From NCBI GenBank assembly GCA_040381075.1, contig JBEIHX010000010.1, positions 1 through 64,000 on the forward strand: a DNA stretch of 64,000 bases, written 5' to 3'. Shown in pieces: positions 51,481 through 59,157 of the stretch. The translations under genes were made by a program, and so were the position numbers. Position 1 is the first letter of the stretch. Each line of letters opens with the position of its first letter. A model generated the notes under the pieces. That model was not told the origin of the DNA, did no database searches, and saw only the letters and a list, made by a program, of their open reading frames with translations. The stretch comes from JBEIHX01 sp040381075 (GTDB lineage: Bacteria > Pseudomonadota > Alphaproteobacteria > Caulobacterales > Aquidulcibacteraceae).

Positions 51481-51494
51481 TGGGTAAACGTCAA
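51466..51494 (-). promoter_or_regulatory. SOS promoter driving lexA
   Basis: Minus strand: TTGACG (51494-51489), exactly 17 bases, TAGAAC (51471-51466). The -35 overlaps the trpC stop codon and the LexA box overlaps the -10. Transcription would begin near 51459, giving a leader of about 610 nt before lexA. The start site is inferred. Confidence 0.8.
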
Positions 51495-52288
51495 GTTAAG
51501 CGCGCGAGAAGCGCCTTCGTCGCCATCGTTACATCGGTCTGGCGCATGAGACTCTCGCCGACCAGGATGGCGCTGGCCCCCGCAGCAGCAACGCGCGCCA
51601 CATCGGCCGGTCCATGGATGCCGCTCTCCGACACAAGCAGACGATCGCGCGGCGCCATGCCTGCAAGGCGCTCCGTCACGGCCAGGTCAGTTTCAAAGGT
51701 GCGGAGATTGCGGTTGTTGATCCCGATCAGACCTGCAGGAAGCAGCGCCGCGCGGGCCACCTCCGCGGCGTCGTGGCACTCCACGAGTACGTCCATATCG
51801 CGTTCGGATGCCGCTGCAGCCAGTTCCCCGGCCAGGACGTCGTCAACGGCTGCGAGAATGATCAGGATCGCATCCGCTCCCAGCGCCCGCGATTCGGCGA
51901 CCTGCCATGGATCGATCAGGAAATCCTTTCGCAGGGCGGGCAACCGGCAGGCCTGGCGGGCAGCCGCCAGATCGTCCGATCCGCCCATGAAGCTCGGCCC
52001 GTCAGTCAGTACGGACAGACAGGTCGCGCCGCCCGCCTGATAGGCGTCAGCAAGGGTCGCTGGGTCAAAGGCGGCCCGGATCAGACCTTTCGAAGGGCTC
52101 GCCTTCTTGATTTCGGCAATCAGTCCAACGCCAGTCTCGCGCCCCGCGCGCTCAAGCGCCTGCGCAAACCCGCGCGGCGGAGCCTGCGAGGCCGCACGCC
52201 GATCGAGGTCCGACATCGAGGCCGCCGCTTTGCCGCGGGCGACGTCTTCGCGTTTGTAGGCAAGGATACGCTCCAGAACGTCGCTCAT
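51491..52288 (-). CDS. trpC: Indole-3-glycerol phosphate synthase
   Basis: Closes the indole ring in tryptophan synthesis. 265-residue TIM barrel, not fused to TrpF. GLIAEIKKASPSKGLI holds the catalytic Glu and Lys, followed by LRKDFLIDPWQV, INNRNLRTFE and VSESGIHGPADV. The ATG overlaps the trpD stop. The lexA promoter -35 lies over its stop codon. Confidence 0.96.
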   Translation of the reverse strand: MSDVLERILAYKREDVARGKAAASMSDLDRRAASQAPPRGFAQALERAGRETGVGLIAEIKKASPSKGLIRAAFDPATLADAYQAGGATCLSVLTDGPSFMGGSDDLAAARQACRLPALRKDFLIDPWQVAESRALGADAILIILAAVDDVLAGELAAAASERDMDVLVECHDAAEVARAALLPAGLIGINNRNLRTFETDLAVTERLAGMAPRDRLLVSESGIHGPADVARVAAAGASAILVGESLMRQTDVTMATKALLARLT

Positions 52289-53313
52289 GTGCCTGCCTGG
52301 CTGATCTGCACCAGTCGGTCGAGGCTCGAGCGGGCGCGGCCCGAATCAATCGCCTCTTCGGCCATCTGGACGCCCTGCAGCAGCGAATCGGCAGTCTCTG
52401 CGACGAGGTGCAGGGCGGCCGCCGCGTTCAGCACCACAGCATCCCGGAACGGGTTCGCAGCGCCGTCGAGAAGGGCCAAAATGGCGGCTGCATTGTCGCG
52501 CGCGTCACCGCCGCGCAGGGCGGCGAGATCGCTGGCCGGCAAGCCCGCATCAGCAACGGCGAGCCGGCGAATGCTGAGCGGCGTCACGCGCCCGGCGATT
52601 GCGAGCGTGTTGGCGGCGGCGATTGACAGCTCATCAAGTCCATCATTGGAATGCAGCACAACCGCCCGCTCTGCGCCCAGTCCGGCCAGCGCCTGCGCCA
52701 TCGGCTCCACCAGAGCAGACGAAAAGACGCCGACCATCTGGCGCTGCACGCCGGCGGGATTGGCCATGGGGCCGAGAAGATTGAACAGTGTGCGAAAACC
52801 AAGTTCGCGCCGCGCAGGACCGACGTGACGCATGGCGGGGTGGCAGGTCTGGGCGAACAGGAAGGCGATCCCCGCCTCCTGGAGGGCGCGTTCAAGGACT
52901 GGCGCCTCCGCACCCAGGTTGACGCCCAGGGCTTCCAGCGTGTCGGCGGCTCCCGCCCGCGACGACATCGCGCGGTTGCCGTGCTTGGCGACGGGAACTC
53001 CCGCACCCGCCACGACGAAGGAGACGGCGGTGGAGATGTTCAACAGATGGGCCCCGTCCCCCCCGGTGCCGCAGACGTCGATCGCCCCGTGCGGCGCGGC
53101 CACGCGCACCATGCGCGCCCGCAAGGCCCGCGCGCCCGCTTCAATCACCCGCGCAGAGCCCATGTGCGGGCGCAGTCCCATCAGAAAAGCCCCGATCTGA
53201 GCCTGGCTCGCCTCAGCGTCCATGACCGCATCAAACGCTGCCGCCAACTCATCGGGCGCAGGCGCGACGCCGTCACCCAGGGCCGCAAGGGCGGGCTTCA
53301 TTGCATCGCTCAT
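52285..53313 (-). CDS. trpD: Anthranilate phosphoribosyltransferase
   Basis: Transfers phosphoribose from PRPP to anthranilate. 342 residues with the PRPP-binding glycine-rich loop VCGTGGDGAHLLNIST, the KHGNRAMSSRAGAADTLEALG stretch and LGPMANPAGV. Not fused to the TrpG glutaminase. Overlaps both trpG and trpC by four bases, so the genes are translationally coupled. Confidence 0.96.
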   Translation of the reverse strand: MSDAMKPALAALGDGVAPAPDELAAAFDAVMDAEASQAQIGAFLMGLRPHMGSARVIEAGARALRARMVRVAAPHGAIDVCGTGGDGAHLLNISTAVSFVVAGAGVPVAKHGNRAMSSRAGAADTLEALGVNLGAEAPVLERALQEAGIAFLFAQTCHPAMRHVGPARRELGFRTLFNLLGPMANPAGVQRQMVGVFSSALVEPMAQALAGLGAERAVVLHSNDGLDELSIAAANTLAIAGRVTPLSIRRLAVADAGLPASDLAALRGGDARDNAAAILALLDGAANPFRDAVVLNAAAALHLVAETADSLLQGVQMAEEAIDSGRARSSLDRLVQISQAGT

Positions 53314-53888
53314 GCCGGCCTGCCGATGAGGCTCAGGAAGTTGCCAAGCAGCTCATGACCGTGTTCGGAGGCGATCGACTCAGGATGAAACTGCACGCCG
53401 AAAATGGGTCGCTGGCGATGACTGAGCCCCATGATCTCGCCATCGTCGGTCTGCGCGTCGATCTGCAGACAGTCGGGCAGACCTGCGCGGCGCACGGCCA
53501 GGCTGTGATAGCGCGTCGCCGTGAACGGGCTCTCGATGCCGTGGAAGAGGCCGCGTCCCTCATGGCGCACCAAACTTGTCTTGCCATGCATGATCGTCAT
53601 GGCGGGGCCCACAACGCCGCCAAAGGCCTGCCCGATGGCCTGGTGGCCGAGGCATACACCGAGGATGGGCATGTCCGCTGGCGCCCGGGCGATCAGATCA
53701 AGACAGATCCCGGCCTCATTGGGCGTGCACGGACCGGGCGATAGCACGAACGCCCTCGGCTTCAGCGCCATGGCCTCATCCGCCGTCATCGCATCGTTGC
53801 GCACCACGCGCATCTCAGCACCGAGTTCAGCAAAATAATGGACAAGGTTGTACGTGAAGCTATCGTAGTTATCGATCATCAGGATCAT
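53310..53888 (-). CDS. trpG: Anthranilate synthase glutaminase component
   Basis: Supplies ammonia from glutamine to TrpE. 192-residue class I glutamine amidotransferase: MILMIDNYDSFTYNLVHYFA, the nucleophile Cys in LGVCLGHQAIGQAFGG, and the His-Glu pair in GVQFHPESIAS. It lies nine bases after trpE. Confidence 0.96.
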   Translation of the reverse strand: MILMIDNYDSFTYNLVHYFAELGAEMRVVRNDAMTADEAMALKPRAFVLSPGPCTPNEAGICLDLIARAPADMPILGVCLGHQAIGQAFGGVVGPAMTIMHGKTSLVRHEGRGLFHGIESPFTATRYHSLAVRRAGLPDCLQIDAQTDDGEIMGLSHRQRPIFGVQFHPESIASEHGHELLGNFLSLIGRPA

Positions 53889-53897
53889 GGCGTCGCC

Positions 53898-55409
53898 TCA
53901 TGCATAGCGCCATGCCTCCTCGGCCGCGCGAAACAGCGCGCGCGCCTTGTGCTCGGTTTCGGCGAACTCGCTTTCAGGGTCGCTGTCCAGCACGACGCCG
54001 CCGCCCGCCTGGACATGCAGGCGGCCATCCTTCACCACGCCGGTGCGCAGCGCGATGCAGGTATCCATCTCTCCGCCAGCGGAGAAATATCCGACCCCGC
54101 CAGCGTAAACGCCGCGCCGGTGCGGTTCGAGCTCGGCGATGATCTCCATGGCGCGGACCTTCGGCGCGCCTGAGACTGTGCCGGCTGGAAAGCCTGCGAA
54201 CAGGGCCGACAGCGCATCTTCCTCCGGGGCGAGTTCGCCCTCCACGTTGGAGACGATGTGCATGACGTGGCTGTAGCGCTCGACCGTGAAGCGTTCGGTG
54301 ACGCGAACCCCGACGCCACCCGCTCCGCGTCGTGCAACGCGCCCGACGTCATTGCGGCCGAGGTCGAGCAGCATCAGGTGCTCGGCGCGCTCTTTTGGGT
54401 CGGCTAGCAGTTCTTCCTCCAGCGCGCGGTCCTGCGATGGCGTTGCACCGCGCGGGCGTGTGCCGGCGATTGGGCGCACCGTGACGGTCCCGTCGCGCAG
54501 GCGCACCAGGATCTCAGGGCTTGCGCCGACGATCGAGAATCCGGCGAGGTTGAAATAGAAGAGAAACGGCGAGGGATTGGTCCGGCGCAGCGCGCGGTAG
54601 AGCGCAAAGGCAGGGTGCGGGAAAGGCGCGCTGAAGCGCTGGCTCGGGACCACCTGGAAGATATCGCCCGCGCGGATATAGCCCTTTGCAGCCTCCACCA
54701 TGTCAAGGAACCGCGCCTTGGCCATGTTCGAGGTCGGCTGCGCGAGCCCGTCTGGACCTGGCTGCGGGCCGCTTCGGGCAGGCAACGGGGCGTTGAGAAC
54801 GTTCAGAGCCGCATCCAGGCGGGCACTGGCCCTCTCAAAGGCTTCCGCCGCCGTGTCGCCGTCGACCCCGCGCCGGGCCGGACTGACCAGGAGTGTTTCG
54901 TGGCGCACGCCGTCGAACACGGCGACCACCCGCGGACGGATCAGGACCGCGTCCGGCGCTCCAAGCGGGTCGGGCGGGCAGGGCGGCAGGCGCTCTGCGA
55001 AGCGCACCATGTCATAGGAAAAATAACCGAATACCCCGGCTGCGATCGGGGGCAACGCAGGCGCCATGGCGACCCGGCTCTCAGCGAGAAACGCCCTCAG
55101 GACCTCCAGAGGTTCTGCATCGACCGGTGCGAAATCTGCATCCGCGAAGCCGCCGGAGCGACTGATTTCGGGGCGACCCTCGACAATCCGGAACACGGCG
55201 TCCGGATCCATGCCAATGGCTGAAAAACGCCCTCTCTGATCTCCCCCGGTGACGGACTCCAGCAGGCAGGCGCCTGGGATGTGGGCGCCGAACTTCAGCA
55301 TCGCCGCAACCGGCGTCTCAAGATCGTCAATCCGCCGTGTCCAGACCAGCGCGGCCCCGTCGCGATTGAAGTCGGCGTCGAAGGCGTCGCGCGCCGTCTC
55401 AATCGTCAT
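53898..55409 (-). CDS. trpE: Anthranilate synthase component I
   Basis: Converts chorismate to anthranilate. 503 residues. The chorismate-binding core is complete: GDIFQVVPSQRFSAPF, PSPFLFYFNLAGFSIVGASPEIL, RPIAGTRPRGATPSQD, DLGRNDVGRVA, and GTVSGAPKVRAMEIIAELE ... GGVGYFSAGGEMDTCIALRT. The N-terminal region keeps a LLES-type tryptophan feedback element (LLESVTGGDQRGRFS). The ATG overlaps the stop of the preceding chaperone gene, which places trp under that gene's promoter. Confidence 0.96.
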   Translation of the reverse strand: MTIETARDAFDADFNRDGAALVWTRRIDDLETPVAAMLKFGAHIPGACLLESVTGGDQRGRFSAIGMDPDAVFRIVEGRPEISRSGGFADADFAPVDAEPLEVLRAFLAESRVAMAPALPPIAAGVFGYFSYDMVRFAERLPPCPPDPLGAPDAVLIRPRVVAVFDGVRHETLLVSPARRGVDGDTAAEAFERASARLDAALNVLNAPLPARSGPQPGPDGLAQPTSNMAKARFLDMVEAAKGYIRAGDIFQVVPSQRFSAPFPHPAFALYRALRRTNPSPFLFYFNLAGFSIVGASPEILVRLRDGTVTVRPIAGTRPRGATPSQDRALEEELLADPKERAEHLMLLDLGRNDVGRVARRGAGGVGVRVTERFTVERYSHVMHIVSNVEGELAPEEDALSALFAGFPAGTVSGAPKVRAMEIIAELEPHRRGVYAGGVGYFSAGGEMDTCIALRTGVVKDGRLHVQAGGGVVLDSDPESEFAETEHKARALFRAAEEAWRYA

Positions 55410-57313
55410 GGCGTCTCGTCTTGCGCCTTGCCCGCTGCGCGATCCGCCAGCGCCTGGTTGATGGTTGTCTTGGCGACGCGCACGACAGCACGCTCGTAGA
55501 GGGCGACCAGCTCCGCGCCAAGTTCGCCGCTGAAGGCCTGCCGGGCCTGTTGCAGGAGATTCGGATCGGCCTTCGGGTCGTCGCGCTCGATGCGGTCGAT
55601 CCTCGCCAGCACGAATGCCCCGTTTTCCGCATTCGCCGTGAAGAACTGGCCGGGCCCCGCGGCGAACGCCGCCATCGCCACCGATTGACCGATTTCCGGC
55701 CCAGGCTGGGCAAACCGCGACACCGGCGCCTTCGGCCGGACGACCCGCACACGGTAGGCGCCCGCAGCCGCCTCGAACGTTGCTCCCGCCTTGACCTTGG
55801 CCTCAATGTCCCGGGCTGCCGCCTCCATGCGGCGCGTCATCTCCTGGAAACGCCAGCGCGCCGCGGCGTCGGTGCGCACCTCCGCCAGCGCGCGCTTGGT
55901 CTTCGGCGTCACCTGATCGACGCGCACGCTCCAATATCCTCCCTGGCCGTCATCGGCCATGTCGGAATGCTCGCTGAGGGCGGCCTCGAACAGGGCGCCG
56001 AGCCGCTTCGGGTCGCTGGCGTAGATCGCAACCGGCTCGCCACGGATGTTCACCCCCGAGCGGACCACCGGCTCCACCTTGACCACCTCCAGTCCCTCGG
56101 CAGTGGCGGCGGCGTCATAGGCGACGCCCTCCGAGAGCTTGTCCTCGAAGTTCTCGATCGCCTGCAGCATCATGTCCTTGGTCGCGTTTTCCGCGAGTTC
56201 GGCGCGCAGCTTCTCGCGCTCCGCCTCGTAGACAGCCGGCGTCGGCGCCACCACGGCGTCAAGCACGGCGATCGACCAGCCGAGCTTGCCCTGGATCGGG
56301 CCAAGCGCGTCTGCGGCCTTGGCCTGAAAAACCGCCGCCGCCACGGCCGCGTCCGGAATATCGGTGCGCGCAGCCGCCGTGAACAGAAGCGGGGCGTCAA
56401 GATTCAGCGTCCGGGCGGCCTCATCCAATGATTTGCCTGTCTTGAGGAGGTCAAGCGCCTTGCGGCCTGTGGCCTCATCCGGAACCGGCAACTGCCGGAA
56501 CGTCCGGCTCTCGGGCCGAGACAGGCGCTCCTTGCGCTGGTCGAACACCTTGCGAATATCCTGCTCGCTGACCACCGCGCGCGCTGCGAAGTCGGCTGGG
56601 CGGGCCAAGACGAAGGTCGCAGCGCGCAATTCAGGAATGGCGTAGAGTTCGCCCGACGCATCATAAAACGACTTGACCTGCTCCTCGGTGGGGACAGGGA
56701 CTGCGCCAATCACGCCCGGCGAGATCGCGGCCAGTGAAAGATAGCGCCGCTCGGAGCGGATCAGCAGCAGCTGCTCCACGATCACGTCCGGCAGCCGTCC
56801 CCCGGCCCCAATGGCGGCGGCAAGCTGGGCGCGCGCCGTCTCACGGCGCAGTTCGCGTTCAAACCGTGCCGGCGTCAGGTTGTTTTCACGCAGGACCGAC
56901 TGATAGAGCGCAGGATCGAACGCGCCGCTCACCGGGTTGCGGAAGGCGTCGATGCTTTCAATCTGCTTGAGCAGCCGCGCGTCCGACAGCCCGACCCCCA
57001 GCTTGTCGGCGCGTACGTCGAGCGCAGTATCGGAGATCATGTTCTGCAGGATCCCGGCGTCCATCCCCTGGCTGACCGCGTCCTGCATGGTGAACGGGGC
57101 CCCGCTCTGCTGGGCGCGCCGCTCGACCTGCCGGCGCAGGACGTCGGCGAATTCCTCCGCCTTGATCTCGCGCCCGTCGACGCGCGCGACAGCTGTCGGG
57201 CTGCCGCCGCCGATGTAATCCTGAATGCCCCAGATCGCGAAGCTGACCGCTAGCAGGAACAAAAGGCCGACTGTCAGCCAGGACCGCAGCCCTTTGCGCA
57301 AAGTTTGCAACAT
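55406..57313 (-). CDS. Membrane-anchored peptidyl-prolyl isomerase, PpiD/SurA-like
   Basis: Periplasmic folding factor anchored in the inner membrane. 635 residues: a short cytoplasmic tail, one helix at about 12-32 (WLTVGLLFLLAVSFAIWGIQ), a SurA-N-like helical domain (about 40-200), a parvulin (PpiC-type) region in the middle that has diverged, and a C-terminal helical domain. E. coli PpiD has the same layout and helps proteins leaving the SecYEG channel. The start at 57313 begins MLQTLRKG; the longer frame to 57367 has no better support. First gene of an operon with trpEGDC, an arrangement also seen in other alphaproteobacteria. Confidence 0.85.
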   Translation of the reverse strand: MLQTLRKGLRSWLTVGLLFLLAVSFAIWGIQDYIGGGSPTAVARVDGREIKAEEFADVLRRQVERRAQQSGAPFTMQDAVSQGMDAGILQNMISDTALDVRADKLGVGLSDARLLKQIESIDAFRNPVSGAFDPALYQSVLRENNLTPARFERELRRETARAQLAAAIGAGGRLPDVIVEQLLLIRSERRYLSLAAISPGVIGAVPVPTEEQVKSFYDASGELYAIPELRAATFVLARPADFAARAVVSEQDIRKVFDQRKERLSRPESRTFRQLPVPDEATGRKALDLLKTGKSLDEAARTLNLDAPLLFTAAARTDIPDAAVAAAVFQAKAADALGPIQGKLGWSIAVLDAVVAPTPAVYEAEREKLRAELAENATKDMMLQAIENFEDKLSEGVAYDAAATAEGLEVVKVEPVVRSGVNIRGEPVAIYASDPKRLGALFEAALSEHSDMADDGQGGYWSVRVDQVTPKTKRALAEVRTDAAARWRFQEMTRRMEAAARDIEAKVKAGATFEAAAGAYRVRVVRPKAPVSRFAQPGPEIGQSVAMAAFAAGPGQFFTANAENGAFVLARIDRIERDDPKADPNLLQQARQAFSGELGAELVALYERAVVRVAKTTINQALADRAAGKAQDETP

Positions 57314-57342
57314 GGGATACCCAGTGGTTTTGAAGCGCGCGG

Positions 57343-57371
57343 ACTGTAGAAAGCACCTGCGCGCCAAGCAA
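57343..57371 (-). promoter_or_regulatory. Promoter of the ppiD-trpEGDC operon
   Basis: Minus strand: TTGCTT (57371-57366), 17 bases, TACAGT (57348-57343), 30 bases before the start codon. Good spacing and moderate hexamers. No trp leader peptide or attenuator is evident, as expected when another gene precedes trpE. Confidence 0.45.
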
Positions 57372-57454
57372 GGCGCGTTGCATGTGCGGTGCAGTCATTG
57401 TCAGGCCCGCCCATGCCCGCCCCCCAACGCACACCGCCTGCACTGGAGATGATG

Positions 57455-58204
57455 ATGGCCAGACGGCCGCTGATTGCCGGAAACTGGAAGATGAACGGCG
57501 CGTCGGCTGCGCTCGCTGAAATCGAGGCCCTTGGGGAGGCTGTCCGATCGGGCCATGACGACGCTGATATCGTCATCTGCCCGCCCGCAACCCTCCTGAT
57601 GGCGGCGACAGAAGTGGGGGAGGCGGCCGGAATCGAGACTGGCGGGCAGGATTGCCACCCCAAGCCCTCCGGCGCGCACACCGGAGACCTTTCGGCTGAA
57701 ATGCTCGCCGACGCGGGCGCAGCCTGGGTCATCGTCGGTCATTCCGAGCGCCGGCGCGATCACGGCGAGACCGACGCAACTGTGCGCGCCAAGGCGGACG
57801 CCGCCCTCAGGGCCGGTCTGTCCCCCATCATCTGCGTCGGTGAGACGCAGGCAGAGCGCGATTCGGGCCAGGCTCTCGCCGTCGTGGCGGCGCAGGTCGC
57901 CGGCGCCATCCCCAGCGATCCCCGCCAGGGGAGCTGGGCGATGGCGTACGAGCCGGTCTGGGCGATCGGTTCGGGCCGGACGCCGAGCCTGAGCGAGATA
58001 CAGGAGATGCACGCAGCGATTCGCGGCGAACTGGCGCGGCTTGGCGCCCCAGCCGGGCGCATCCGTCTCCTCTACGGCGGCTCGGTCAATCCGGGCAACG
58101 CGCGCGATATTCTGGCGCTCAGCGATGTGGATGGGGCGCTGGTTGGCGGCGCAAGCCTCAGGGCGAGCGATTTCCTCAGGATCATCCAGGCGCGGCGGCG
58201 CTAG
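57455..58204 (+). CDS. tpiA: Triosephosphate isomerase
   Basis: Interconverts dihydroxyacetone phosphate and glyceraldehyde 3-phosphate. 249-residue TIM barrel: RRPLIAGNWKMNG with the catalytic Lys, VIVGHSERRRDHGE with the catalytic His, AYEPVWAIGSGRTPS with the catalytic Glu, and LYGGSVNPGNARDIL. Three in-frame ATGs lie together (57449, 57452, 57455); GGAG at 57445-57448 favours the last. Divergent from the ppiD-like gene. Confidence 0.96.
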   Translation: MARRPLIAGNWKMNGASAALAEIEALGEAVRSGHDDADIVICPPATLLMAATEVGEAAGIETGGQDCHPKPSGAHTGDLSAEMLADAGAAWVIVGHSERRRDHGETDATVRAKADAALRAGLSPIICVGETQAERDSGQALAVVAAQVAGAIPSDPRQGSWAMAYEPVWAIGSGRTPSLSEIQEMHAAIRGELARLGAPAGRIRLLYGGSVNPGNARDILALSDVDGALVGGASLRASDFLRIIQARRR

Positions 58205-58323
58205 ACAGCTTGCAGCAATCGTCGTTGGCGCCGGCAGCGCCGCTGCGCTAGAAGCCTGCGCCAGAGGCGCCGCCGGCCCGGCGTCGTCGCAGGCGGCGCA
58301 CACGTCGCGGGCGGTCATCATTC

Positions 58324-58368
58324 GGGCTTCGGCGCGGCGGGCTTCGGCGCGGCGGGCTTCGGCGCGCC
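58324..58368. repeat. 15 bp tandem repeat, 3 copies, before secG
   Basis: GGGCTTCGGCGCGGC starts at 58324, 58339 and 58354 and ends 15 bases before the secG ATG, so the leader and perhaps the ribosome-binding region of secG are repeat-derived. Confidence 0.85.
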
Positions 58369-58382
58369 GTCCAGGATACACC

Positions 58383-59081
58383 ATGTCCAATATCGTACTG
58401 TTCATCCACGTGGTTCTCTGTCTTGGCCTGATCGTGGCCATCCTGCTGCAGCGCTCGGAGGGCGGCGCTCTCGGCATCGGCGGAGGGTCCGGCAGCCTTT
58501 TGTCAGGTCGCGGAGCCGCCAACGTGCTCACCCGCACGACCGCCATCCTTGGCGGCCTGTTCTTCCTCACGTCATTGGCCCTGACGCTGCTGTCTGGATC
58601 GCATGGCGGGGCGGGCTCAGTGACCGATGAGCTGACCCGCGGGCAGGACGGGTCTGCGCGCATCACAGCGCCCGTGCTCGACGGCGGCGCCGCCGCCCCG
58701 GCGCCCGGCGCGCCCCCAGCCATTCCGGCGCCCAGCTCCGCACCCGGCGGTGCATCGGGCGCCCCTGCGCAGTCGGGCGCCAGCGCGCCCCCCGGTCCTG
58801 CTGTTCCCGGTCCTGCTGTTCCCGGCCCCGCGGTTCCAGGGCCCGCGGTTCCAGGGCCAGCAGCTTCAGGGCCAGGCGCTTCAGGGCCAGGCGCTTCTGG
58901 GCCAGCCGCTTCTGGGCCGTCAACGGCGACCCAGCCGGCCCGGGTGCAGCCAGCAGCCCCCCAAGCGGCCGCCAGTCGGCCTGCGTCCGGCCAACCGGCG
59001 GCTGGCCAGCCGTCGTCAGTCCCGGCGGCCGCAGCCGCTCCGTCTCAGAGCCCGCCACCCTCTGGCCAGCCGCAGGGCTGA
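58383..59081 (+). CDS. secG: Protein-export membrane protein SecG with a repeat-built C-terminal tail
   Basis: Small subunit of the SecYEG channel. The first 75 residues are a normal SecG: two helices (about 3-21 and 55-72) joined by QRSEGGALGIGGGSGSLLSGRG. After them comes a tail of about 155 residues almost wholly Ala, Pro, Gly, Ser and Gln, giving 232 residues against a usual 75-140. The tail contains PGPAV/PGPAA/SGPGA-type pentads encoded by 15 bp units (58791-58910). Alphaproteobacterial SecG often has an Ala/Pro tail, but this is long and shows visible duplication. It lies between tpiA and pyrG, a common order. Confidence 0.9.
   Translation: MSNIVLFIHVVLCLGLIVAILLQRSEGGALGIGGGSGSLLSGRGAANVLTRTTAILGGLFFLTSLALTLLSGSHGGAGSVTDELTRGQDGSARITAPVLDGGAAAPAPGAPPAIPAPSSAPGGASGAPAQSGASAPPGPAVPGPAVPGPAVPGPAVPGPAASGPGASGPGASGPAASGPSTATQPARVQPAAPQAAASRPASGQPAAGQPSSVPAAAAAPSQSPPPSGQPQG
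58791..58910 (+). repeat. 15 bp in-frame tandem array in secG
   Basis: Eight codon-aligned 15 bp units from 58791: two identical CCCGGTCCTGCTGTT (PGPAV), then PGPAV in other codons twice, PGPAA, SGPGA twice (identical), SGPAA. Identical neighbours next to diverged ones indicate stepwise duplication. Confidence 0.93.
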
Positions 59082-59157
59082 ACGGCGTCGCAGTGCGCAG
59101 GCCGGCGCGCCGATGCATGGACGGCAGACCAGCGAATCACGGCTAAGGTAGGGGCCC

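Noticed and set aside
51306..51494. A 62-codon minus-strand frame just downstream of the SOS promoter
   Set aside because: Its TTG start lies within the promoter -35, upstream of the expected transcription start, so it would not be in the mRNA.
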